Origin: Trichobilharzia szidati
Taxonomy: Eukaryota; Platyhelminthes; Trematoda; Strigeidida; Schistosomatidae
Assembly: GCA_944472155.2 (NCBI GenBank)
Contig: OX235271.1
Coordinates: 100,019,256-100,083,255, forward strand
DNA: 64,000 nt
Direction of reading: 5' to 3'
Position numbers and translations under genes: made by a program. Below are positions 1 through 9,350 of this stretch, one piece after another (positions within the stretch are counted from its first letter, which is position 1; the number at the start of each line of letters is the position of its first letter). Below the pieces are notes generated by a model. That model ran no database searches. It was not told the origin of the DNA and saw only the letters and a program-made list of their open reading frames with translations.

Positions 1-2022
1 ATTTCTTAAATACAATTGTTCAATGATTCAATGTTTAATGGACTTCTTGTTAAATGTTCAAATGTCCAGGCACACACACACACAGAATGAGAGTTTTTGA
101 GTGTATGATTGAGTGACACAGAATTAGATAATAAATAACATGAGAGGAGTTAATTGTGTAGAAATTAAAATTTTCGATAAAATTAAAAGATTATTGGGCA
201 AATATATTGTATTTTATTGTAAATTACTTCCACTAATCAATCGCATGACGATAATATTGTGTTTGCAATTAATTGCCAGTCATACAGTCATATTGTATTT
301 AGCATTTGAGGATGAGAAATGTCATTTTACCTCACAAATTCACTAGTAAAAGGTGATAAATCAAACTATTTAGGTAAGGAATAACAATCTATCTCACTGT
401 TATTACCTGATTTTTAATTCATACAAAACTTGATCTATTAGTATTCATAATGCTTTTTAAATTTTTCTTCTTTCAGTTGTATGAAACTGACCTAGTTAAC
501 GAACCGACATTGGTTAGAGAACCACTGTTTCTTCCTAGTTTGGGATTCTTCATCACTTCGCACCCATGACACTCGAATGAAATTCTAGTTCTATGGGTAA
601 GTTCAGAATCAATATTTCACTCTCTTCAGCATGCTTTGACATCTGTATTGATCGGTATATGGGTGTCTAAGCTGGTTAATTCAAAACTTATTTCAAAATC
701 CATATCATTTGAATATCTTTGAGACTTTATTTCATTTCATGTGAATTAGTCAGTTCGGAATTTGAGTGAATTTTAATAGGAGTATTCCTAAGGTCGACTA
801 TATGATCAGGAGGGTATTTCAGTTTGTGAACTTTGACAGTAACATACATTCTAATTAGTTTCAAGTATTAAGTTAACTGCCCCTGTGTTCTTCTTATCAG
901 TATTTCTCCATTGAATGATACGTATAACACATCTGTGTGTGCACTGGAACTACGACGCAGTTTCGAGCACCTTCTTTTAAGTTATTGGGTAACTCTTCCC
1001 TACTAGTTCAGCTTCAGATGGGTTTACTAGACATTAGTAGCGACAAGGTGGTAAGTCATTTCACTTATGAATGCAATGAACCAAAAGTTAGTTTCTATGA
1101 CGAAGGATTTATTATTATTAAAAAAATAGTCCAGTATAATTAGACTGCAAACAAATTCCTCATAATCGATTTGACTGAAGTTAAATTGTTACGAAGCTTC
1201 TGTTAATTGCCTCTAATCTACCTAACTTTCGCCTGATATTTGCCTATAACTCTAAATCACTTTTTTCGTGCATTCTTGACACTTTTGGGCTGTGAGTTCC
1301 TTCTGAAGCCTGAAATCTCATTGGCTATTACTTCTTTTTTAAATTATCATGATCATTTAAAACATATATTTTCAGCGTCACTATCAACTGTTTTGAGACA
1401 GTTGTCTGAGACAGTAAAATCTTTCAGTCAGCATTGCTTACTTTCTTCTTGTTTCTACATGCAGATATTATTGTTCTTGAGGTGATTGGGGTTTGTGTCC
1501 TAGGTTTCTTGTCGTGTTGGGTTTGGACTTCTCGCAGTTTGCTAGGTCTCATTACTGTTCACATCAACTTCTTATCAATATCAATACATTTAAGAATGAC
1601 CAAGTTAAGGTTTAACCATTAGTATATGTAACAAATGAGTGCGATCGCACTAAGGACCGTGGATGAGCCAATGAGATTCATCATTTAATTGATATCGGCC
1701 TCTACACAAAGCAAGTCGTTCTAATGGAAAACGTTCCATGTATCTGACATAAATCACCAAACAGAAACTTTGTTTGACAAATAGAACAGCAAAGTTTTAT
1801 GTCCTCACTCACTTAGGATAAGCACAGGAATGTCAGGGAAAATTCTACATAAAAGCAGTTTATGAAACTAGATCACTATTTAATTAAAAACAAGCACAAA
1901 TCGTCTCACTAAACCAACTGGATTTGTGTATAATATGAATACAAGGACTTCTTAGCTTGACTGAATGACACCGGTAAGTAGACTGATATAAATAATTTTG
2001 TAAATACATACTACCATTTGCA
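1..2022. other. anonymous AT-rich DNA, no gene recognised
   Basis: Only short chance frames (up to about 80 codons) are open here and none resembles a known family. A (CA)n microsatellite of about 14 bases lies at 71-84. I see no repeat shared with the rest of the window. It could be intergenic or intronic. Confidence 0.5.
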
Positions 2023-2595
2023 ATCCCAACATAATATTATTGTTTCCTTTAATTCCGAGAGGACCATAGGACTTCAGCCGCTCGTCGTTCGGTTCTCCGC
2101 CAACATTTTCACCTGCCTCCACGTCTGCCCATACGCTTTCATCTCCTCTTCACATAACCTCCTCCATGTCACCACTGGACGACCAACTCGCCGCTCCCCA
2201 TTCGGATTCCACTAGAGCAATGGCCTGGCGTGTGATGGTTTGTTTTCTCAGAGTATGGCCAATCCACCTCCATTTATTCCTGCATATTTGTTGCGCAATT
2301 AGTTCCTCCTGGGTTGGTTTGCTCCCACAAATCCATTACTATTGCTGATATCTTCTGGCCATTTGACCTTGAGTATTGAGCGAAGACAGCTGTTAATGAA
2401 GGTCTGTAGTTTGTTTGAGATGCTCTTTATGACGCGCAGTGCAAGTCTCTGATCAGTATAGTAGCACTGACTTCACATTGGAGTTGAAAATCCGGATCTT
2501 ATTTTTGATGCTGAGTGCTGTTGACCTCCACACAGACTTGAGAGTAGTGAAAGCTTGTCTTGCTTTTCCGATTCTTGCTTTGATAGCTTCATCAG

Positions 2596-3771
2596 TTACG
2601 CCTGTAGTTGAAACGATGCTTGCAAGGTAGGTATGTAGGTAAAGGAGATAGTTTCTTTCAGGTTCCTCCCATTTATGCTGATTGCTGTTTGTTGTTGTTG
2701 TTGCTGCTGTTGGTGGTGTTGCCCAGGAATCTTTATCACCACTGTCTTCTCTATGTTCACCTGAAGGCCTATCTTTGATACTTCTTCTGTCGACTTGTTA
2801 CTTTTCACTTGCATATCTTCCACTTTGTGGGAAATCAGCCATATATCACCGGCGAAATCCACATCCTCCAAGTTTTTGTTTGGGTCGATTTTATACCTGT
2901 CTCCTCGTTGTCCGCTATCTGTCGAATTATCCAGTGTACTGCAATCAGGAAAATCATAGGGGATAGTAGGCAGCCAGCTTGTCTAACTCTCGTCATCACT
3001 TCGAAGGATTCCATGAGGTTTTGTTGTGGATTACTTGGCACGCAGCATTGTCGTACAACTGTTGGATGAGACGTATAATTGTTGGCGGCACCCTGTAGTA
3101 GTGAAGTAGTTTATAAATCACTTCTTGATCGACGCTGCACTATCGAAGGCCTTTTCAAAGCCAATGAAGCTGAGGTGGAGATCTGACTTCCATTCCAAGC
3201 TGTGTTCAATGATGGTTCATGATGCTACGATTTGATCTATGCATGACTTGTTCCTCCTTAATCCAGCCTATTCCGGGCGAAGTTATTCATCCAGGGCAGC
3301 GTGTTTGATTCTCTCCAAGATGATGTGGCCTAGTATTTTGCTTGGGATGGACAGGAGCGTAATACTGCGCCAGTTTTTGCATTGACTTAAGTCTCCTTTC
3401 TTTGGTAGTTTGAATATGTATCCTTTCTTCCAGTCCTCGGGTACTTTTCCTTCTTTCCACACCTTCTCCAGTAGTGGCGTCATCAAGCCCGCTGTTGTCT
3501 CTGGATCAATTTTCAATGCCTCTGCTGGGATTCCGTCTGGTCCTGCTACTTTTCCAGTGTTTAGCATCTTGATTGCCCTCGGGACTTCTGTTCTCCTCGG
3601 AGGGTTTATGTCCAGTGGTAGTTCCGCTTCCGCTGTTGGTATTATTGGGCGCGTTGTAGGTAACGATCGATTTAGAAGTCTTTTGAAGTATTCAGCCCAG
3701 TGTTTCCTTTGCTCCACTTCTTTGGTGAGTGACTTTCCACTGACATCCTTCACCAGCTTAATTTTTGTCAA
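2596..3771 (-). pseudogene. RTE reverse transcriptase domain, broken, FAGD active site
   Basis: The longest open piece (3283-3771, 162 codons) carries GKVAGPDGIPAEALK, then DWKKGYIFKLPKKGDL and CKNWRSITLLSIPSK, which are RT fingers motifs of RTE LINEs. A second piece (2835-3041) has QAGCLLSPMIFLIAV, the equivalent of the QGCxLSP motif. A third (2596-2871) has VDFAGDIWLISHK, where FADD is expected; the second catalytic-pair aspartate is therefore replaced by glycine. Just after it comes a glutamine-rich run encoded by CAA/CAG repeats, then INGRNLKE. Stops and shifts separate the pieces, and the palm region around 3050-3280 is not open. It is a dead copy of a family seen at least eight more times in the window. 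Confidence 0.85.
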
Positions 3772-4255
3772 ACTTTTGCCCGATAGGTACCTAGTTGGTA
3801 GATTGTTGCGAGGTCTCCTTTGCCTAGAGCTCGTTCTGCTTCACTTGCCATGGTTTGATAATACTTTCTTTTGTCTTCTCTGGCACTCTTCTTTACTCTT
3901 TTTTTCAGTGTATTGTAGCTTTCATTCAACTCCTGTTTTTGTTGTGCTCCGATGCACTGGATAAACTTTCGTTTCATCATCCTTCTTTTTTCTATTGGTC
4001 TCCATGTATCTGTATTGAGCCACTGTTTGTCCTGTCTCTTCTTCCTGCCTAGAACTTCCATGTACGTTTGACTCCACACCGCTTTTAGGTCGTTCCAGTG
4101 CTTTTCGACGCTGACCTCTTCGCTAGTGTTGATTTGTGTCTCCGGCTTTTCCTTTATGATTCCAATGAAGCCATCCCTTGTAGCCTGATCCTTCAGTTTT
4201 CGAGTATTGAACTTGGTTTGTGGTCTATCTGCATACCCTGTTTCCTTGAGAGTTT

Positions 4256-4988
4256 TTAATTTGATTTGGAGTGTTCCTCGTACGAGATAGTGGTTTGAGC
4301 CGACTTCTGCTCTCTTCTTACTTCCATGTCAAGTAAGCTGCGTCTCCACTTCCTTGACCACCTTTCAAATGAAGTCAATTTGGGTTTTGCTTCGCCCGTC
4401 TGGTGACACTCATATAGCCTTATGGATATCCTTATGCTTGAATAAGTTGCCGCCAATCACTAGTTCATTGAAGGCACAGAAATCAGAGAAGAGTTCTCCA
4501 TTCATTCATTTCTCCAAGAGCTTCTCTACCCATGATGAGTTCCCTTCCTGTTTTGTCTGATCTCAGTTTGGCGTTCATGTCTCCCATTAGTATTTTAATG
4601 TCACCAACTGGAGTATTGTCCATTGTTGTCTGTAGAAGTCTTCTTTCTTTTCGAGGTCTGCGTTGTTTGTGGGTGCATAGCATTGTATAATTGACACTTT
4701 CCTTCCTATGGAGTTGAATCTGGCGGTTATTATCCTGGGCGAGATCGCCTCCCATTGCATCAGGGCCTTCGTTGCCGTTGTTGACATCATGATAGCCACA
4801 CGCTCGGTGTGCTTGTGGTTGTCTTTTGGGTAACCGAAGTAGATCACTGACTCACCCGTTGACAATTTGATGAGCCCACTGCCATTTCATCTGCTCTCAT
4901 ATATTCCCAGTACTTGAATTCCGTGTCTTTTCATTTCGTTTGCAATCTGGGCAGCTTTGCCAATCTCGTACATGGTGCGGACATTCCA
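4256..4988 (-). pseudogene. RTE apurinic-type endonuclease domain, frameshifted
   Basis: The endonuclease half of the RTE polyprotein lies in at least three overlapping broken frames. Visible in order are WNVRTMYEIGKAA (about 4988-4945), a segment with HTERVAIMMSTTA followed by IIQCYAPTN (within 4587-4865), and ILMGDMNAKL plus GREALGEMNEW (within 4483-4755). The last two match the QCYAPTN and GD(M/L)NAK motifs of RTE endonucleases that nick target DNA. The frame change between the second and third blocks, and further interruptions downstream to 4256, make this a pseudogene. The identity of the domain is clear from motif order; activity is excluded by the breaks. Confidence 0.85.
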
Positions 4989-5008
4989 TAATAATAATAA
5001 TAATAATT
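4989..5008. repeat. (ATT)n tail of the CR1/jockey-type LINE
   Basis: An AAT/ATT trinucleotide run of about 20 bases sits at the exact border between the two LINEs. It is the probable 3' tail of the minus-strand element, with a polyadenylation-like AATAAA just inside it (minus strand). Confidence 0.75.
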
Positions 5009-5351
5009 TGCTTTATTCCAAAACAGTACTTGTGATACAGAATGGAATTCTCAGCATTTTTACTACAGTATTGCATCCAGTTTGTACATTATCAACAAAT
5101 AGAATTCTACATAGATTGAGGAAACCGCAGTTCATTATTACAACAATACATTGGCATGTCAGTAGCAAAGGTAAAGCTGAAACAGTGTTTGAAGGTGTTA
5201 GAAAAGTGGGAGCTGTCTTATTAGCTGGCGTAAGCGAGAGAAAGAGACAAAGCAGCACATAACGGAAAAAGAAGAGAGAGAAAAGGAACAGAAAGAAAGA
5301 AAATGTTGTACCTATTGGTGAAGTGGGTTGGAAAGATGAGATCCAGTTGTA

Positions 5352-8141
5352 CTAATGACTATTTAATGAATTATAGGTGTCACGCCTGATGCTTTCTTTA
5401 TCACACAGAACACGAGCTAAGTAGGGTATGGTTGAGTTTTTGTATTTGCTGGTGCGAGCATATAGTTTTCTATATTGGCTTCTTGTTTTACCTGATGAGA
5501 TGCAAGGGGAGAGTTGTGAGTGAAGAGGGTGGTGTGAGTTAGATAAGATGGATTTGGCCCATTTTTCACATGAGTCCATGTGCCTGTCAACCAAAATATT
5601 AACAAGATGGTTAAGTGGCACGTTGCTTACTCTGCTGACGACATTTAACATCCTGCGTAATATGTTATAGTCTTTCTTCAGTAGCCCGGGAAAAACTAAG
5701 GGGGAACAATAAAGAATAATAGGCAGGATGCGAGAATTAACGAATTGTAGGAGTAAGGGTTGGGTAATACCAGAATGTTTTAACTTCTTAATGTAGAAGG
5801 TAAGACGGAATATTTTCTTAGAAATTGCTAAGATATGAGACGACCAGGAGAGATCAGCAGATAGAATGACGCCTAGGTATTTAATTTCCGATTTAGTTTC
5901 TATTTCAGTGCCGTCTATGTTGCATACCTCATGAGAGCCAAACAGTTTGTTTAGGTCGGATTTATGCCTAAAGGTGAAATTGACTGTTTGGCATTTGGAG
6001 GGGTTTAGAGTAAGACCATTTTCCTTGGACCACTGGCTGATTTCTGACAGAAAGCCATTAAGTTTAGAGCAGTCGCTTTGACATTTGATAGGCAAAGATA
6101 CAGATAGATCGTCAGCATATTTGACAAAATTAATGTCATTTGAAGATGGTGAGTCATGTAGAAAGAAAGAAAAGAGAAGTGGGGAGAGTACAGCGCCTTG
6201 GGGGACTCCGGCTTCAGTGAGTGCAGCAGAGGATGATTTACCTTTGTATGCGGTGTACTGCATTCTGTTTGAGTAGTAGGAATGCAACCAGTTGGTGACC
6301 CAGGACTCAGTTTTCGTCAAAGAGAGCTTATTTAGCAGGAGACATCTAGGAACAGAGTCGAAAGCAGAAGTGAAGTCAAGAAACGTGCAGCGGACGTATT
6401 TGGCACCTTTATCTAATGATGAGACGATGTTGTTGTGTAAGACAGCTGCAGCGTCTAATGTACTCCTACCCTGTCTATAGGCAAATTGTTTTGGGTCTTC
6501 GAAGTTTTTAAGGGAGGGTTCGAGTTTAAGAAGTATTAGTTTTTCCATAAGCTTTAGGAACGGGGAAGTGATGGCAATGGGTCTGAACTTAACGTTCTTG
6601 CCGTTTCCAGGTTTGGGGACAGGGACAATTTTGATGTCTTCCCATGCATCAGGTACGATATTTTTGGAGAAAGAGGCATTTAGGATGTTGGTTAGTGGAG
6701 AACACAACACATCTGCACATTGTTTTAGAACATAGGCAGGTATACCATCAGGACCTAGGCTACGTGAGGGCTTGAGCGTTTTAAGACATTTTAGAACATC
6801 GAGAGTATAAAAGTCATGAAAGTTTCCAGCTACATGATAGGTAACATTAGAAGTAGTTATAGTAAAAAGACAGCGTATAAAAGACTGATTGAGAGCATTA
6901 ACATCATAGGAGGGAAAAGCATTACAACGCTTACTATTACCAGTAATTTCATCAAAAAGTTTCCACATGCTGATAGGTGATTTACATGATAAAAGTGTAT
7001 CATTATAGATAGCATTAAGATTTTTGATTTCAGTTTTGATTTGAGCATTAATCTTTTTGAGTCCTAACTTGTCTTTGGATTTGTATAAAGTTTCTTTTTT
7101 CCTGCGAAGTTGTCTGAGATAAGGAGATGAGAAGCGGTCGAGACGTTTGAATAGAGTTTGTTTGGGACAACATATATCAAGGCAAAACTTGAGATAATCC
7201 GTTATATTGACGATTGTGTCATCTAATGAACTTTCATGGAATAAATCCCAGTTAGTGTCTTTTAACATGCACCTTAGATTGAGTAAGTTTTCGGATGAGT
7301 AGCATCTTTGTTGTGCTTTCATAGACAGATGCGAGAAGACTTTAATATGTGTTTTGCTGTAAATTTTTGGTAGAACACGAACAATAGAGTGATCAGAGTT
7401 GAGGATCGGTGCACGTTTACGTGCTTCATAGATTCCTTCGTCATTTGTAAAAACTAGATCCAGTGTTTTGTCTAGTCGAGTGGGAAATTTGACAATGTTA
7501 GAGTGACCAAGTGCTTCAAGGAAGGAGCAATCTGACGAGTTGAAGTCCCCAGTAATAACAGATAGAGAATTATCGAAGTTGGCAGCAGAAAACATGGTGA
7601 ATTCATCAGCAAAATTTGAAAGATTAGATAGTGAGCAACTTGGAGAAATGTACATGTTTGTGATAAAGATGTGTTTATATTTGGGACGACATTTGACGGT
7701 GATGAAGTCTATGAAGTCATTTGAGAATGAGAAGCAAACATTATTAGAAATAGACCATTTTGAGTTAATGAAAGTTGCAACTCCACCCCCACTTTTCTTA
7801 TTACAACATTTTCGGTCTTGTCTAAATAGGATGAAGTCCTTTAGAGAGATGAGATTGTCATCGTACAGTTCGTGTAACCATGTTTCTTGTAATGTGATTA
7901 TCGCAGTATTGTGATAAGTGTCAGTGGACATCAAGGATTGTAGGTACATTATTTTGTTAGGCAGAGAGCGGCAGTTGGTGTTCATTATGACAGGGACCGT
8001 GGTTAAGTGTATTGGTGTACGTTTAAGAGCTTTTTGCCAGCCACTACGATGCTTCCTCCTTGATTTCTTGGGAATATGAAAGTCATTGGGTCGTAAATGA
8101 ATGATAAAGTTGCGAGAGTAGATAATCCTTTTGGAATTCAT
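5352..8141 (-). CDS. LINE endonuclease/reverse transcriptase, uninterrupted 929 aa
   Basis: This single frame carries a complete-looking APE-type endonuclease and reverse transcriptase. Endonuclease motifs are QETW (about residues 85-88), TGDFNSS (197-203), TRLDKTLDLVFTN (221-233) and SDHSIV (249-254). RT motifs are SLGPDGIPAYVLK (460-472), FRPIAITS (518-525), FLDFTSAFDSVP (586-597, first catalytic Asp), GVPQGAVLSPLLF (644-656) and YADD (674-677, catalytic Asp pair). A thumb/C-terminal region follows to residue 929. The start Met is followed by about 50 basic residues before the endonuclease. The layout fits the second ORF of jockey/CR1-superfamily LINEs; no ORF1 is visible upstream. With all key residues present and no stops, this is the one protein here that might still function in nicking DNA and copying RNA. 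Assignment to a named schistosome family (SR1, Perere series) needs alignment. Confidence 0.9.
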   Translation of the reverse strand: MNSKRIIYSRNFIIHLRPNDFHIPKKSRRKHRSGWQKALKRTPIHLTTVPVIMNTNCRSLPNKIMYLQSLMSTDTYHNTAIITLQETWLHELYDDNLISLKDFILFRQDRKCCNKKSGGGVATFINSKWSISNNVCFSFSNDFIDFITVKCRPKYKHIFITNMYISPSCSLSNLSNFADEFTMFSAANFDNSLSVITGDFNSSDCSFLEALGHSNIVKFPTRLDKTLDLVFTNDEGIYEARKRAPILNSDHSIVRVLPKIYSKTHIKVFSHLSMKAQQRCYSSENLLNLRCMLKDTNWDLFHESSLDDTIVNITDYLKFCLDICCPKQTLFKRLDRFSSPYLRQLRRKKETLYKSKDKLGLKKINAQIKTEIKNLNAIYNDTLLSCKSPISMWKLFDEITGNSKRCNAFPSYDVNALNQSFIRCLFTITTSNVTYHVAGNFHDFYTLDVLKCLKTLKPSRSLGPDGIPAYVLKQCADVLCSPLTNILNASFSKNIVPDAWEDIKIVPVPKPGNGKNVKFRPIAITSPFLKLMEKLILLKLEPSLKNFEDPKQFAYRQGRSTLDAAAVLHNNIVSSLDKGAKYVRCTFLDFTSAFDSVPRCLLLNKLSLTKTESWVTNWLHSYYSNRMQYTAYKGKSSSAALTEAGVPQGAVLSPLLFSFFLHDSPSSNDINFVKYADDLSVSLPIKCQSDCSKLNGFLSEISQWSKENGLTLNPSKCQTVNFTFRHKSDLNKLFGSHEVCNIDGTEIETKSEIKYLGVILSADLSWSSHILAISKKIFRLTFYIKKLKHSGITQPLLLQFVNSRILPIILYCSPLVFPGLLKKDYNILRRMLNVVSRVSNVPLNHLVNILVDRHMDSCEKWAKSILSNSHHPLHSQLSPCISSGKTRSQYRKLYARTSKYKNSTIPYLARVLCDKESIRRDTYNSLNSH

Positions 8142-8300
8142 ATTTGGGTGATAAGTAAATGGAGTAAATGGTAGGTTGGATACAATATGTAGATTTTATG
8201 ATAGCAGGCCCAAAAATTCAAACAGGCCACCAAGGTCCTTCGGACACATGTCTCCATGTCTCCACACAGACTTTTTCTTTTGGCGCAAGGAGATTCATTA

Positions 8301-9244
8301 TGCTGAAGCGTCTGTAGCAGCTTTGTTTACAGTGTGGGTTTACTAGCCTCACGCCTGAGAAGGGGATTGTTACATGAATATGTAGGTTATAGAGGAGTGA
8401 CTTTTTGGGTTGCTCCCTTTAGAATCACGAAAACAAGAAATAAAGCATTCAGAACAACAAAGGAAAAATCACAACAGGTGAGGCAGCGACAACAACAACA
8501 AAAACCTTAGGAGTAATATGACTGTCAAAAACAGTTAACAAAAATGATATCAAACCACAGACTCACTGACTTGTGTCTGTTCGTAGAAGCTTTTTTACGT
8601 GATGATTTAGTGAATAAAATTATGAAATTTAGTGCAAATTTACATACTACTTAAAATATTTAAGTAGCTCAAGTATAATCCTGTTTTTAATATCATACCT
8701 GTGAATTTCGAAAATGAACTCAGGGTCAAAGAGTTCAGAAATTTGAACCGTTTCTTTCATTTGGCAAAAATTCGAATACACAACCCCTTCTTTTTCGCAG
8801 TTCACTTTGTCCAGTATCTCATTTTTAATGTCCATCCTTTTCATCATTTTATACCGGATTGTGCAGTACTCATGCTTCCTTACTTCCTTGACTATGGGCG
8901 ATAAATTATGTTCGAAACATCATCTGTAGATAATAATATATTACTGTGTGATTGATGAAATAAGTATACTCCTTGATAGAACTGCTTATCTTCCACTTGC
9001 ATATTTTGCCTTCGGTAAAACTTTATATCGGTTTAGATGATCAATATATCTATAGATCTGCAGGCTAAGAAGACATTCTACAAATTACCTGCTAGTTGAT
9101 TCATCTCTAGAGCTGTAATGGTCATTTCTTCTCCTCTCATGTGAGATATATTCACTTATTAAGTGAGTGGGTAATAACTAATTGTCAATATACCCAGTCA
9201 ACGATTACTGGTCGATTATAGTACCTAACAATTCCTACAGCATT
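8301..9244. other. anonymous spacer, no gene recognised
   Basis: AT-rich sequence with frames shorter than 70 codons on both strands. The left part (to about 8400) could still be LINE leader. A CAACAACAACAA run lies near 8490. Nothing else is supported. Confidence 0.4.
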
Positions 9245-9350
9245 TATTTATTATTATTACCTTGTTTATTCCAAGTGCAACATACAGTACCCACAGTGCC
9301 CAAGTTTTACACATATATTAATGCAATATACAGTGTCTGTGGTACATTTC
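9245..9350 (-). mobile_element. 3'-end fragment of the CR1/jockey-type LINE
   Basis: The plus strand reads an ATT repeat followed by TTGTTTATTCC and then a sequence resembling 5010-5080, the 3' UTR of the element at 4989-8300. Only about 100 bases are recognisable, so this is a short, 5'-truncated, diverged copy. Confidence 0.5.

Larger units (their letters stand above)
2023..4988 (-). mobile_element. RTE-clade LINE (SR2-like), nearly full-length but broken
   Basis: On the minus strand this copy reads endonuclease, linker, then reverse transcriptase, the RTE order. The 5' edge (4988) begins at the APE-endonuclease motif WNVRTMYEIGKAA. The 3' end, near 2023-2045, is the same TTCCTTTAATTCC-type terminus followed by ATT-rich repeats found at 13.26, 36.71, 44.90 and 58.43 kb, so this copy defines the family in the window. 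The reading frame is split by several shifts and stops, and the RT catalytic motif reads FAGD instead of FADD. The 5' edge is cut exactly where the neighbouring CR1/jockey-type element ends, so that element either inserted here or this copy was 5'-truncated. RTE elements mobilise by target-primed reverse transcription; this copy is not expected to encode active protein. Confidence 0.9.
4989..8300 (-). mobile_element. CR1/jockey-type LINE with intact main ORF
   Basis: The element reads right to left: a leader of uncertain length upstream of 8141, a 929-codon ORF (8141-5352), a roughly 360-bp 3' UTR, then an AATAAAGC-containing end with a short (ATT)n tail at 4989-5008. A related terminus (ATT repeat followed, on the plus strand, by a TTTATTCC-type sequence) recurs near 9250 and 21640, which supports 4989 as the true 3' end. 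The 5' boundary is not visible; about 8300 is a guess at the end of the leader. The junction at 4988/4989 is directly against the WNVRTM motif of an RTE copy, consistent with insertion into that RTE, but I could not find the rest of the RTE beyond 8300. Confidence 0.8.

Noticed and set aside
71..84. CRISPR-like or regular repeat array
   Set aside because: It is a plain (CA)n microsatellite; no spaced repeats of CRISPR type exist in the window, as expected for a eukaryote.
3410..3964. 184-codon plus-strand frame
   Set aside because: It is the antisense shadow of the RTE reverse transcriptase.
7540..7914. 124-codon plus-strand frame
   Set aside because: It is antisense to the endonuclease part of the 929-codon LINE ORF.
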